Counted from the first letter of the stretch, positions 54,520 through 63,885 are shown. The stretch: DNA of 64,000 bases from Splendidivirga corallicola (GCA_030442035.1 JAUJEA010000009.1:248001-312000); one strand, 5' to 3'. Notes: generated by a model from the letters alone, not told the origin. A program made the numbers and translations.

Positions 54520-56238
54520 ATGAGTGATCAGCAAATCTGGATATATGTTATTGTTGGCATTACTTTTTTATTATACATAGGTATAGCCATATGGTCAAAA
54601 GCAGGTTCCACAAAAGAGTTTTATGTTGCAGGAGGTGGTGTACACCCTATTGCTAACGGCATGGCTACTGCAGCCGACTGGATGTCTGCCGCATCCTTTA
54701 TCTCAATGGCAGGACTCATTTCGTTTATGGGTTATGATGGTAGCGTTTACCTTATGGGCTGGACGGGCGGTTATGTGCTTTTGGCCCTTTTGTTAGCTCC
54801 TTATCTGAGAAAATTCGGCAAATATACTGTTCCTGATTTTGTCGGAGAGCGATACTATTCGCAAATGGCAAGACAAGTGGCTGTCATTTGTGCCTTGTTT
54901 GTTTCATTTACCTATGTAGCAGGGCAAATGCGTGGTGTGGGTCTTGTGTTTTCAAGATTTCTTGAGGTAAATGTGGATACTGGTGTCCTCATAGGTATGG
55001 CTGTGGTTTTCTTTTATGCGGTACTTGGCGGGATGAAGGGGATTACCTATACCCAGGTGGCGCAGTATTGTGTGCTGATCTTCGCCTTTATGGTTCCTGC
55101 CATCTTTATCTCAATCATTCTAACCGGAAATGTGATCCCCCAGCTAGGTTTTGGGAGCAAAACTTTAGAAGGCACCTATCTTCTGGAAAAATTAGATGGC
55201 CTGAATACCGCACTTGGTTTCAACGCCTATACGGATGGATCAAAAAGCATAGCAGACGTCTTTTTTATTACTGCAGCCTTAATGGTCGGTACGGCTGGTT
55301 TACCGCATGTAATTGTGAGATTCTTTACGGTTCCGAAAGTAAAGGATGCCAGGATCTCTGCCGGATACGCTTTGGCATTTATCGCCATTCTCTATACCAC
55401 CGCTCCTGCAGTGGCGGCTTTTGCCAGGACAAATTTAATTAATACCGTCAATGGTACTGCTTATAAAGATGTGCCTGGCTGGTTCAAAACCTGGGAAGAA
55501 ACAGGTCTGATCACCTTTGAGGATAAAAATGGCGATAATAAAATCCAATACTACAATGACAAGAATGGTGATGAGGGTTTTATTGCAAAAGCCAAAGAGC
55601 AGGGATGGAACGGTAATGAACTGAGTATTGACCGAGACATTATGGTGTTGGCAAATCCTGAAATTGCACAACTACCCAATTGGGTGATTGCACTGGTAGC
55701 AGCAGGAGGTTTGGCAGCAGCCCTCTCGACAGCAGCTGGATTGCTCCTGGTTATCTCCACTGCCATCTCCCACGACCTGATTAAAAAAGCCATCAATCCC
55801 AATATTACTGAAAAGGGTGAACTCTGGGCTGCCAGAATTTCTGCAGCAATAGCCGTAATGGTAGCTGGATATTTTGGCTTAAATCCTCCTGACTATGTGG
55901 CTGCAGTGGTAGCCTTTGCATTTGGCTTAGCTGCATCTTCATTCTTCCCTGCCATTATTATGGGTATATTCTATAAAAGAATGAATAAAGAAGGAGCTGT
56001 AGCAGGAATGATTGTAGGCCTTTTATTTACCTCATCCTACATTGTTTATTTCAAATTCATTAACCCGGAGGCCAATATTGCAGAAAATTGGTGGTTTGGC
56101 ATTTCTCCGGAAGGAATCGGTACTTTGGGTATGATGCTGAACTTTGTTGTGTCTATTGTGATTTCAAAATTTACCTCTGAACCACCTGAAGAAGTCCAAT
56201 CTATGGTTGAGAATATCAGATACCCTAGGAGCAATTAA
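54520..56238 (+). CDS. Sodium:solute symporter, VC_2705 subfamily, large subunit
   Basis: A 572-residue SSF transporter with about 13 membrane helices. Typical SSF features include the early GGVHPIANGMATAADWMSA and the later GLAAALSTAAGLLLVISTAISHDL. Between helices about 315 and 385 is a hydrophilic loop with two acidic Ca-binding-like stretches, DKNGDNKI and DKNGDEG. The small subunit is directly upstream. Substrate is likely a carboxylate such as acetate or pyruvate by analogy with the family, but not proven. Confidence 0.92.
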   Translation: MSDQQIWIYVIVGITFLLYIGIAIWSKAGSTKEFYVAGGGVHPIANGMATAADWMSAASFISMAGLISFMGYDGSVYLMGWTGGYVLLALLLAPYLRKFGKYTVPDFVGERYYSQMARQVAVICALFVSFTYVAGQMRGVGLVFSRFLEVNVDTGVLIGMAVVFFYAVLGGMKGITYTQVAQYCVLIFAFMVPAIFISIILTGNVIPQLGFGSKTLEGTYLLEKLDGLNTALGFNAYTDGSKSIADVFFITAALMVGTAGLPHVIVRFFTVPKVKDARISAGYALAFIAILYTTAPAVAAFARTNLINTVNGTAYKDVPGWFKTWEETGLITFEDKNGDNKIQYYNDKNGDEGFIAKAKEQGWNGNELSIDRDIMVLANPEIAQLPNWVIALVAAGGLAAALSTAAGLLLVISTAISHDLIKKAINPNITEKGELWAARISAAIAVMVAGYFGLNPPDYVAAVVAFAFGLAASSFFPAIIMGIFYKRMNKEGAVAGMIVGLLFTSSYIVYFKFINPEANIAENWWFGISPEGIGTLGMMLNFVVSIVISKFTSEPPEEVQSMVENIRYPRSN

Positions 56239-56265
56239 CAATTAGTAATGAATAATTGTTAATTG
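56232..56265. terminator. AT-rich hairpin overlapping the symporter stop
   Basis: A perfect 13 bp inverted repeat (56232-56244 with 56253-56265) with an eight-base loop. It overlaps the stop codon at 56236-56238. It is AT-rich and has no T run directly after it, so its strength as a terminator is uncertain. Confidence 0.45.
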
Positions 56266-56316
56266 AAAATTGAGCTAAAAGGAGAATGCTTAAATATATT
56301 GATATCAATTGTTATT

Positions 56317-57108
56317 TCACAAGCTAGGAGTGCTCCCACCATCAACAGGTAAGTTGATTCCATTTATATAGGAAGCGGCTGGTGATGCCAGAAAAGCAAC
56401 TGCCTGGGCCACTTCCGAAGCCTTGGCAAAACGTTTGGCTGGAACCGTTGACTTCATGAGAGCTATCTGCTCTTCTTCGGTTATCCCTGCATTCTTGGCT
56501 CTTGTTTTGATCAATGATGTGAGCCTGGCTGTCTCTGTTAGCCCGGGTAAAACATTATTAACTGTGATACCATCAGGCCCTAGTTCTCTCGATAAAGTTT
56601 TGGCCCAACTTGCTACCGCACCTCTGATGGTGTTAGATACCCCAAGACCAGGAATTGGAACTTTAACTGAAGTAGAAATAATATTAATGATCCTGCCATA
56701 TCCCGCTTCCCTCATCAATGGGACCAATGCCTGAGTCAGGTGTTGATTGCAAATCAAGTGAGCGGAAAAAGCATTCACAAACGCTTCAGGAGAAGCATCA
56801 ATGGCTGAGCCAGCCGGAGGTCCGCCGGTATTGTTGATTAAAATATGGACCTTATGATTGGACCTCATGTATCCATTCATTTCTTCCTTCACCATTTCAG
56901 GCTTGGAAAAATCAGCTACAACCATATCATGTTCCTGGCCTTGAGATTGATCTAATCCCTTCAAAACATCCTTCAAGGCAGCTTCGTTTCTTGCGACCAA
57001 TGTAACACTGCAACCTAATTTAGCGAGCTCTATAGCCACAGCTTTACCGATTCCCTGAGTGCTACCACAAACAACCGCTCTTTTATCATTCAACTGAATA
57101 TCCATCAT
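56317..57108 (-). CDS. SDR family oxidoreductase lacking the YxxxK motif
   Basis: A 263-residue SDR. The nucleotide site is GSTQGIGKAVAIELAKLG and NNTGGPPAG is the NNAG-like motif. The C-terminal substrate loop is seen (VDGGSTPSL at the end). After the active-site Ser (ISTSVKVPIPG) the usual Tyr-x-x-x-Lys is replaced: SNTIRGAV has neither Tyr nor Lys in register. It is therefore either catalytically altered or a member of the FabG-like group with SN..R.A. It is directly downstream of the TerC-like gene. Confidence 0.9.
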   Translation of the reverse strand: MMDIQLNDKRAVVCGSTQGIGKAVAIELAKLGCSVTLVARNEAALKDVLKGLDQSQGQEHDMVVADFSKPEMVKEEMNGYMRSNHKVHILINNTGGPPAGSAIDASPEAFVNAFSAHLICNQHLTQALVPLMREAGYGRIINIISTSVKVPIPGLGVSNTIRGAVASWAKTLSRELGPDGITVNNVLPGLTETARLTSLIKTRAKNAGITEEEQIALMKSTVPAKRFAKASEVAQAVAFLASPAASYINGINLPVDGGSTPSL

Positions 57109-57126
57109 AAAATTTGTATTAAAATA

Positions 57127-57888
57127 TCACCCCTCAACTTGACTTTGATCTTTATATTTCTGTTTTAAATGAACAGGCTCGGTTTTTCTTTTACTTCTGG
57201 CTCTTATGTTTAGCATTTCGACTCCCAATGAAAAGAAAATAGCCACGTAAACATATCCTTTTGGAACATGAACATCCAACCCCTCCACAAAGAGAAGCAA
57301 CCCAATCATTAGCAGAAATGATAGTGCGAGCATTTTAATAGTTGGGTGCCGATTGATAAAATCACTGATTCTTTTCGCTGCTACCAACATGACAATCATG
57401 GAGATAACCACGGCAGCAACCATGATCTTAACATTTTGTACAAGGCCAATGGCTGTTAAAATAGAATCAAAAGAAAATACAATGTCCAGCAACACAATCT
57501 GAATAATGGCAACCTGCAGGGTAAGCTTTACTATATCCTTTTCATGTTCTTCCTCACCTTCTAATTTACCATGTATCTCGGAGGTACTTTTGTATATCAA
57601 AAAGATGCCTCCCAACATCAAAATAAGATCACGTCCACTGATGGCTTGATCGAATATGGTAAATAAAGCAGTATTCAAACCGATGAGCCATGTAAGGGCG
57701 AACAACAGACCCACTCTGATCAATAAAGCTAATGTCAATCCTATGAGTCTGGCCTTTTCCTGTTGGCTTTCCGGTAATCTTCCTGTTAAAATGGATATGA
57801 AAATTATGTTATCTATTCCTAACACGATTTCCATAAGGGTCAAAGACAGAAAACTAATAAGGTTTTCAATGGTAAATAATGCGTCCAT
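57127..57888 (-). CDS. TerC family membrane protein
   Basis: A 253-residue protein with about seven membrane helices. Family motifs are clear: LSLTLMEIVLGIDNIIFISILTG and the repeat LDIVFSFDSILTAIGL. These Asp-containing helix motifs are thought to handle Mn or related metals in TerC proteins, which assist exported metalloproteins or tellurium resistance. The gene lies upstream of the SDR gene with an 18-base gap. Tail is basic. Confidence 0.93.
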   Translation of the reverse strand: MDALFTIENLISFLSLTLMEIVLGIDNIIFISILTGRLPESQQEKARLIGLTLALLIRVGLLFALTWLIGLNTALFTIFDQAISGRDLILMLGGIFLIYKSTSEIHGKLEGEEEHEKDIVKLTLQVAIIQIVLLDIVFSFDSILTAIGLVQNVKIMVAAVVISMIVMLVAAKRISDFINRHPTIKMLALSFLLMIGLLLFVEGLDVHVPKGYVYVAIFFSLGVEMLNIRARSKRKTEPVHLKQKYKDQSQVEG

Positions 57889-58005
57889 AATCTAAAATTT
57901 CTTAAAGAAAAGATGAAACGTCTGGCAAAGCTTACAAATTTGGTAAAAATGAGACAGAGATAAAATATTTGTCATTTATCTTTTGATGATGATTCTTGAT
58001 TTGAA

Positions 58006-59196
58006 TTAGAAATATTGGAATAAAATTCCGGCAATAAGTCCTGCAATGATGATGAATGGAGCTGGTATCCTTGTAAACATTAATAAACTGAATGTTCCTG
58101 CAATTATACTTATGTTCAATAAGTTGGCATCGTCCGGACGGAACAACAAAAAGGCTGCTGCTATAACCATACCTGAACTGGCTGCATTGATTCCCTCCAG
58201 GGAGGCTTTTACTATTCTATATTTTTTAAGATTTTCCCAAAATCTTATGATAAAGAAGATCAGGAAAGTGCCTGGAAGAAATATGCCTGCAGCACATACA
58301 AAGGCTCCTAAAATTTGCCCTCCCGTGCCAGCCTCTTTCATGGAAATAGAACCTATATAAGAGGAGAAGGAAAATACTGGTCCTGGAATCGCCTGAACAA
58401 GAGCGTAACCTGTTTTGAACTCCTCTGAGGTTAAGTATTGTTTAAAAGGTACCACAACAAATTCTGCATAGAGCAGTGGAATAAGCACTTGTCCCCCTCC
58501 GAAAATCAGGCTACCGTTTCGATAAAAGTTTTCAAATAATCTGATCGGTAAAGACCTGGTTATTCCACCAAGACCAGCTGCCACTAAAAATACACCAGCC
58601 CAAAGCACAAAATTTCTCCAATCGATTTTTAATCTTCCCTTTTCTTCAATGGAATGCCTTTTAAATTTAAAAGCCGTAATAGCGCCTGAGATTATTAAGA
58701 TGATTGGAAATATATAAGGAGAACTTGCCAAGTATGAGATCAAAGCTGAAACGATCATTAAGGCCACTCCAGTTTTGGAATTGACTACTTTGGTACTAAT
58801 TCTATAAGCAGCAAAAGCCACAAAACCAATCGCCATAGGTTGAATAAACCTGGTAAACTCAAGCGAAATGTTGTTCTCTTGCATATAAGAAATACTGAGC
58901 CCGGCGATTGTCATAAATGTAACCGCCGGAAGCATCCAAACGAGGAGCGTGAGATAGGCCAGATTGGGCCCTCCAATCTTAAAACCGATTGCTGTGATGG
59001 TCTGGGTGGAAGTGGGGCCGGGCAAGATCTGGCAAAGCGCATTTAATTCGATCAGATCCTTTTCAGTCAGATAACCTCGTTTATTCACCATTACGTCGAA
59101 TAACATAGCTATGTGGGCCTGAGGGCCACCAAAGGCTGTTAAGGCTAAGAATAGAATATCTTTTAAAAAAATGTAGTATCTGACTCTTTTAATCAA
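58006..59196 (-). CDS. chrA: Chromate transporter (ChrA/CHR family), two-domain form
   Basis: A 396-residue protein with two homologous halves, each beginning with a glycine-rich helix. The first half has ALTAFGGPQAHIAMLF and GPTSTQTITAIGFKIGG; the second has FGGGQVLIPLLYAEFV and ALVQAIPGPVFSFSSYIG. This long, duplicated form is typical ChrA. It exports chromate or moves related oxyanions. It is 17 bases after the 2OG oxygenase gene on the same strand. Confidence 0.93.
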   Translation of the reverse strand: MIKRVRYYIFLKDILFLALTAFGGPQAHIAMLFDVMVNKRGYLTEKDLIELNALCQILPGPTSTQTITAIGFKIGGPNLAYLTLLVWMLPAVTFMTIAGLSISYMQENNISLEFTRFIQPMAIGFVAFAAYRISTKVVNSKTGVALMIVSALISYLASSPYIFPIILIISGAITAFKFKRHSIEEKGRLKIDWRNFVLWAGVFLVAAGLGGITRSLPIRLFENFYRNGSLIFGGGQVLIPLLYAEFVVVPFKQYLTSEEFKTGYALVQAIPGPVFSFSSYIGSISMKEAGTGGQILGAFVCAAGIFLPGTFLIFFIIRFWENLKKYRIVKASLEGINAASSGMVIAAAFLLFRPDDANLLNISIIAGTFSLLMFTRIPAPFIIIAGLIAGILFQYF

Positions 59197-59213
59197 CCTT
59201 GAGTTTGTATTTG

Positions 59214-60185
59214 TTATTTCTTAAGTCCGATTTCCGTCAGTCTTTCATGCAGGAACTCTCCCGCACTCATATTTTCATATTTTTTTGGGTGTTCGGTATC
59301 TACACAACTTTCCAGGCAGGTGAGGTCCATGTCAGATCTGGGATGCATAAAAAATGGAATAGAATACCGGGAAGTCTTCATGAGTTCTCTGGGGGGATTA
59401 ACGACACGGTGAATGGTGGATTTTAGCTTATCATTGGTTAATCTGGCCAGCATATCTCCTACATTGACCACCACTTGTTCCGGTAGGGCTGTGATGGGGA
59501 TCCATTTGCCATCCCTTCTTAAGACCTGTAATCCATCTGCACTAGCTCCCATCAACAGGGTTATTAAGTTAATGTCGCCATGTTCGGCCGCCCTCACCGC
59601 GTCTTCAGGAATTTCTTCAGGATTTTCAATCGGGAAATAGTGAATGGGCCTTAAGATACTATTGCCATTCTTCACCTTGTCTTCAAAGTAAAATTCATCA
59701 AGTCCCAAATAAAGCGCTATGGCTTTAAGCATTGTTTTGCCGGCATTTTCCAATTTTTTGTAAACCTCAAGGCTGGTGGCTTTAAACTGCGATAATTCTT
59801 CAGGCCAAATATTATCAGGATATTCCTGTTTAATTGGATCGCCATCTGTCACTTCCTGACCTACATGATAAAATTCTTTCAGATCACCGGTTTTTCTTCC
59901 CTTGGCATGTTCCTTACCTTTACCAATGTATCCTCTCTGTCCAAAAAGCTCAGGAATTTCATATTGCTGCTTGATACTTTCAGGTAACGAAAAAAATGCC
60001 TCTACTTGTTGATAAAGTGTTTTAGTGAGGTCATCTGAAAGGCCATGATTTTTAATAGCGACAAAGCCAATATTATTATATGCTGCCCCGAGATCCTCTA
60101 CAAATTTTGCCTTTTCTTCAGGTGTACCTTGTGTAAAATCATTCAGATCCAAGGATGGTATTTCATCATATAATATGCTACTCAT
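59214..60185 (-). CDS. 2OG-Fe(II) oxygenase, isopenicillin N synthase-like
   Basis: A 323-residue soluble enzyme. The N-terminal DIOX_N region (about 8-125) and the C-terminal oxygenase domain have the iron facial triad His202-x-Asp204 and His259, and the 2-oxoglutarate/ligand pair Arg273-x-Ser275. All key residues are in place. The substrate cannot be read. It is probably co-transcribed with chrA. Confidence 0.9.
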   Translation of the reverse strand: MSSILYDEIPSLDLNDFTQGTPEEKAKFVEDLGAAYNNIGFVAIKNHGLSDDLTKTLYQQVEAFFSLPESIKQQYEIPELFGQRGYIGKGKEHAKGRKTGDLKEFYHVGQEVTDGDPIKQEYPDNIWPEELSQFKATSLEVYKKLENAGKTMLKAIALYLGLDEFYFEDKVKNGNSILRPIHYFPIENPEEIPEDAVRAAEHGDINLITLLMGASADGLQVLRRDGKWIPITALPEQVVVNVGDMLARLTNDKLKSTIHRVVNPPRELMKTSRYSIPFFMHPRSDMDLTCLESCVDTEHPKKYENMSAGEFLHERLTEIGLKK

Positions 60186-60261
60186 AGTTATTTACGGATC
60201 AAGACCTACGCTATTGATTTGCTATCAAAAAATACGATTTATTTTTCTTAGTTCAAATAAT

Positions 60262-60292
60262 AAGGGCCATTCAATAACTCCAAACGGCCCTT
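60262..60292 (-). terminator. Hairpin after the DUF4399 gene
   Basis: A 7 bp GC-rich stem (AAGGGCC at 60262-60268 with GGCCCTT at 60286-60292) and a 17-base loop. It lies ten bases after the stop on the minus strand, followed by an AT-rich but interrupted U stretch. Confidence 0.55.
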
Positions 60293-60301
60293 GGTATAAA
60301 A

Positions 60302-60769
60302 TTAATCTTCTGAGACAACCACGGTGATCTGAGCACTCATAGACTCACCATAGGATTGATGAAAGCCATCAGCAAATTGCATAGTGAGTGTATGTGTACC
60401 TGGTTGAAGTGTAACTTCCACTTCTGTTTGCCCCTTTCCGTAATGAATATGTGTAGAATCGGCTGGTACGACTACCCCTTTCTCTATAAAAGATCCATCA
60501 ATTATAATATGGTGATGTCCTTTCCCTTCGTTGACTGCACCGGCTGGTTCTACCTCCATACCTTTTACACCCATGGAAACACGTACAGTTGTGCCTACCG
60601 TGTCACCATCCTGAGGCGACAAAAAGAAAACTTCAGGCTTAGTTTCTTCAGTCTCGCTACTGGTAGCTTCATTTTGTGCTTCATTTCCAGAGCTTTCATC
60701 CGATTTCTTATTCGATGAACACGCAAAAGCAACACCGCATACAATGATAAATAAGAAAATTTTTTTCAT
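60302..60769 (-). CDS. DUF4399 domain lipoprotein
   Basis: A 155-residue protein with lipoprotein Cys17 (VAFAC), then an acidic/Ser-rich spacer (about 20-48). The DUF4399 domain (about 50-150) shows FFLSPQDGDTV, GKGHHHIIIDG and GTHTLTMQFADG. The conserved His cluster suggests a metal or ligand site, but its function is unknown. It is separated from the 2OG gene by a hairpin. Confidence 0.9.
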   Translation of the reverse strand: MKKIFLFIIVCGVAFACSSNKKSDESSGNEAQNEATSSETEETKPEVFFLSPQDGDTVGTTVRVSMGVKGMEVEPAGAVNEGKGHHHIIIDGSFIEKGVVVPADSTHIHYGKGQTEVEVTLQPGTHTLTMQFADGFHQSYGESMSAQITVVVSED

Positions 60770-61252
60770 GATTTAGTTAGTGTTAGTAATGGTTAATAGA
60801 GTTGCGGCTAAATTAAAACAAATTTTTCCAAAAATGAACTGGACATTTATAAGCAGATGTGCATCAATTGAATAATTTAAATTGCTTCTTCTGGGTCTGT
60901 GTTTAATTCTCTCCAGCTCTTCATTATATTAAATCAGATTACCATTGAATTTGGCCGGAGTCAGAATTTTCTTTCATGCATTCAGATTCAAACTCTGATG
61001 TGTACTCATAGTGCATTATGTAAGGAACATTTCTAGGATCAATCCGGAAAGCTGGGGATTACCTGGGAATGAGTTTTAAATTTAAAGCCTAGTGCAGCTA
61101 TTTAGGTGGTTAGTATCAATACTTTTCAGCAAGAGGTTACAAAATTTACCTGCTGATCATTATTTTCTTGTACCAGGCACTTACCGGTCTGCAGCATATA
61201 ATAAAAAATAGCTTCTATTCAAATAAGTCCCCTTTTTGATAGGTTAAGACAT

Positions 61253-61292
61253 TTTTCGACTTCAACACCTCAACACTTAAGCACTTTAACAC
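61253..61292 (-). repeat. Degenerate octamer tandem repeat
   Basis: On the minus strand the array reads GTGTTAAA, GTGCTTAA, GTGTTGAG, GTGTTGAA, GTCGAAAA: four units fitting GTGYTRAR (the second needs T for the R at position six) and a decayed fifth, in exact 8-base register. Confidence 0.7.
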
Positions 61293-61389
61293 AATACCAA
61301 TAACCTTTCTCCACAACAATTCCGCTTGATCCCATTTCTCAACCTGACTATTAATGTGAATGAATCTGAAACTTGAAACTACTACAAAC

Positions 61390-61419
61390 AAAAAACGCTG
61401 GAGAATCCCAGCGTTTTTT
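61390..61419 (-). terminator. Terminator after the porin gene
   Basis: A perfect 12 bp stem (61390-61401 with 61408-61419; ACGCTGG core) with a six-base loop and A/T arms. It lies 25 bases after the porin stop on the minus strand. Confidence 0.9.
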
Positions 61420-61443
61420 AAAATTATAAAATCTCGTTTTATG

Positions 61444-62625
61444 TCAGAAAGAAAGCTCGACCTGAAACCTGTACCGGAAGATATTGTCATTATTTAAAAT
61501 ATCAACGAATGATGCATCAGTTTGTATTTTGAGGCTATGACCCACAAAATACTTTGAAAAACCAAGGGTATATTCTGTTTCCTCTTTCAATCCGGAAAAG
61601 GTTGTGTTATCAGGAGTGATTTGAGTATATCTTCCGGCTATTTCAAGATTGCTTTTTAAAAGATATCCCGCCTGAAAAACAAGACCTGTACCAGTATTAA
61701 ACTTATTGCTTGCATCAACATCTTTAGAGGCTGTTTTGTTAGCATACTCTGACATGATAGAAAATCCCTGATACTTGAACATGGCATCAATGAATATAGT
61801 GCTGAGATCATTGATTATTTGATCGCCATTAGTATCCGTCACAAAACTTTTCAATTGTCCCCCTTGTCTTCCGGCACCGTCGTTGAAATTATAGGTGGCC
61901 CCAATTGATAATTTTGGTTTTTCTTCTCTTTTCAGATCAGATCCAAAATAATCTCCCTTGCTGGTAAAATCTCCAAATGGTAAGTATTCTACCCTTGCTG
62001 TGTAGCTATATCCACCGACATTGTTGCTTGTGATATTTCTACCTTCTCCCATAGACATGGCTATGGCTTGTTTCAAAATACCATTGCCCAGTTTTCCTTT
62101 GTGATGAAGCTGAACACCTAAATCCCGGTCGATATTAAACCTTGAATTAACCAGACTCCTATCTACAAATTGTAGTTTCTGTGAGGATATTACCCTTTCT
62201 CTGTTTCCTGGTAATTTCGTTTGGCCAAACCATAGCTGCCAGTTCGGATGGAACTTATATTTTAACACAGCATCTAAAATAATATTTGCCGTATTGTTGT
62301 TTTGAGCTATTTCTCCTCCAATATCTCGATTGCTCAATCCCAATTCTACTTTATATTCAAGTTTTTTAGAATAGGCATAACCTTCAAATTTCAATCGTGC
62401 TCTTCTCACCAAAAGTTTATCTGACCATTCGTTGTCTTCCAGGTTCAGCGTTCCTTCGTAGAGTGTTTGAAATCTGGTGCTGAATTTCATGCTAAAAGAG
62501 GAATCTTGTGCTTCAATTTTGATCCCTTTGCCGAATTTATTGCCCGTCTTATCTTGTGCGTGTAGATTGAAAGAGAGCAATAGAAAAAGTAATAGAGTTA
62601 ATCTCAGTTTTTTAGTGTGTCTCAT
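61444..62625 (-). CDS. OprO/OprP-type porin
   Basis: A 393-residue outer-membrane protein with a signal peptide (about 1-23) and a 16-18 strand beta-barrel pattern ending in aromatic RFQVELSF. The N-terminal region, KIEAQDSSFSMKFSTRFQTLYEG, and LLVRRARLKFEG are typical of the phosphate-selective porin O/P family. It is directly downstream of a Na/Pi cotransporter gene, supporting phosphate or pyrophosphate uptake. It ends in a strong terminator. Confidence 0.9.
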   Translation of the reverse strand: MRHTKKLRLTLLLFLLLSFNLHAQDKTGNKFGKGIKIEAQDSSFSMKFSTRFQTLYEGTLNLEDNEWSDKLLVRRARLKFEGYAYSKKLEYKVELGLSNRDIGGEIAQNNNTANIILDAVLKYKFHPNWQLWFGQTKLPGNRERVISSQKLQFVDRSLVNSRFNIDRDLGVQLHHKGKLGNGILKQAIAMSMGEGRNITSNNVGGYSYTARVEYLPFGDFTSKGDYFGSDLKREEKPKLSIGATYNFNDGAGRQGGQLKSFVTDTNGDQIINDLSTIFIDAMFKYQGFSIMSEYANKTASKDVDASNKFNTGTGLVFQAGYLLKSNLEIAGRYTQITPDNTTFSGLKEETEYTLGFSKYFVGHSLKIQTDASFVDILNNDNIFRYRFQVELSF

Positions 62626-62648
62626 ATGTTGTGGAATTTATTCTCTTC

Positions 62649-63860
62649 TTAAGTTTCTTCTTTGATTTTCATTGCTACTTGATTTTCAATATGTTTAGTT
62701 GGTAATTTTTGTGCAACAGTTTCTTTATTGATAAAAATCAATGTGAATGGGAGTAAAAAGAACATTACAATGATGTAGGAGAAACCAATCACGCTGTATC
62801 TCATGATCGTTCTTCCAAAGGATCTGGCCAGGAATAATGGTAAATTCCGGATCAATGGGCTGATTAGAAAAATTAAGCACCCGATAAGGTTGAACAACAG
62901 ATGTATCAATGCGATGCTAATGGCAGCTTCATTTTTAAACATAGCGGCAAGCAATGCCGTCAAAGTAGTGCCCAAATTAGCACCAATGATGAATGGGAAT
63001 GCATTATTTAGTGAGACCTTCCTTTTTGCCACCAATGGAACAATCAGTGAGGTGGTGATAGAGCTTGATTGTACGCCCGCGGTAAGGAACACACCAAAGG
63101 AAAAAGATTTCAAGTTCCTGTTAAAAAGGTAATTGTTAAATCTTTCTTTCGATCGACCAATAAGCAGACGATAAATGATGAACGAAAGAAACTTAATTGA
63201 TGCAAACAATAGTACAAAGGAAATGATAACAGCGACCACATCATTATTAATGAGATCTATCAATAGTTCATAGATAAAGGATAAACTGAGAGAATTAAGC
63301 CTTTCAAAACCATTGGGTACTCCTAATTCCAATGCAGCAATTTGATGACCAATGACAGTCGCAATCTTTGATAAAATACCATAAGAAAGTTCCAGTGGTA
63401 AGAGGACAAGAGCTAATAAAATGTTATAAAAATCATGGATGACCCCAGCGGAAACCGCCCTTCGGAATTCTTTTTTCCTGGATAGAAAACCGAGTGCGAC
63501 AATAGTAGAAGTAAGGGTGGTTCCAATATTAGCCCCCATGATCATAGGAACAGCATCCGTTAGACTCAAAGTACCAGTAGCTACAACAGCTACAATCAAA
63601 GTAGTGGAAGTAGAGCTGCTTTGGATGATGGCGGTTATTAATAACCCAATGAAGAGTCCGATATAAGGGTTTGATGCCGCTGCTAATACGGATTCGGCTG
63701 CGTCTTCCCCTAAATTTTTGAAGGTAGCACTCATCAGATTGATAGAAAGAAAAAACAGAAAGAGTGCTAGTAAAATCTGGAAGGACCGCCAAAGGTAATT
63801 AAGAATTCTTGAACTTTCGATATTCACTTTTTGATGATGCGTTAGTGCCAAATACGACAT
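62649..63860 (-). CDS. Na/Pi cotransporter family protein (NptA-like)
   Basis: A 403-residue protein with about eight membrane helices and the duplicated Q-S-S-S motif of the family: ITAIIQSSSTSTTLIVA and AGVQSSSITTSLIVP, with MGANIGTTLTS and IGANLGTTLTA. It cotransports sodium and phosphate. It lacks the C-terminal PhoU-like domain of longer relatives. The OprO/P-type porin gene follows after 23 bases, so the two form a phosphate operon. Confidence 0.93.
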   Translation of the reverse strand: MSYLALTHHQKVNIESSRILNYLWRSFQILLALFLFFLSINLMSATFKNLGEDAAESVLAAASNPYIGLFIGLLITAIIQSSSTSTTLIVAVVATGTLSLTDAVPMIMGANIGTTLTSTIVALGFLSRKKEFRRAVSAGVIHDFYNILLALVLLPLELSYGILSKIATVIGHQIAALELGVPNGFERLNSLSLSFIYELLIDLINNDVVAVIISFVLLFASIKFLSFIIYRLLIGRSKERFNNYLFNRNLKSFSFGVFLTAGVQSSSITTSLIVPLVAKRKVSLNNAFPFIIGANLGTTLTALLAAMFKNEAAISIALIHLLFNLIGCLIFLISPLIRNLPLFLARSFGRTIMRYSVIGFSYIIVMFFLLPFTLIFINKETVAQKLPTKHIENQVAMKIKEET

Positions 63861-63885
63861 GATTTTACGGCCCCAAATTAAGCTG

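Larger units (their letters stand above)
60770..61443. other. 674-bp intergenic region with decayed repeats
   Basis: It contains the promoter of the DUF4399 gene, the octamer array at 61253-61292 and the porin terminator at 61390-61419. I see no gene that I would defend. The 91-codon minus frame starting at 61490 overlaps the porin gene and runs through the octamer array, so it is probably not a gene. Confidence 0.5.

Noticed and set aside
61215-61490. 91-codon minus frame overlapping the porin 3' end
   Set aside because: It overlaps the porin end and terminator and runs through the octamer repeat, which yields the repetitive VLKCLSVEVLKS peptide; more likely a repeat artefact.
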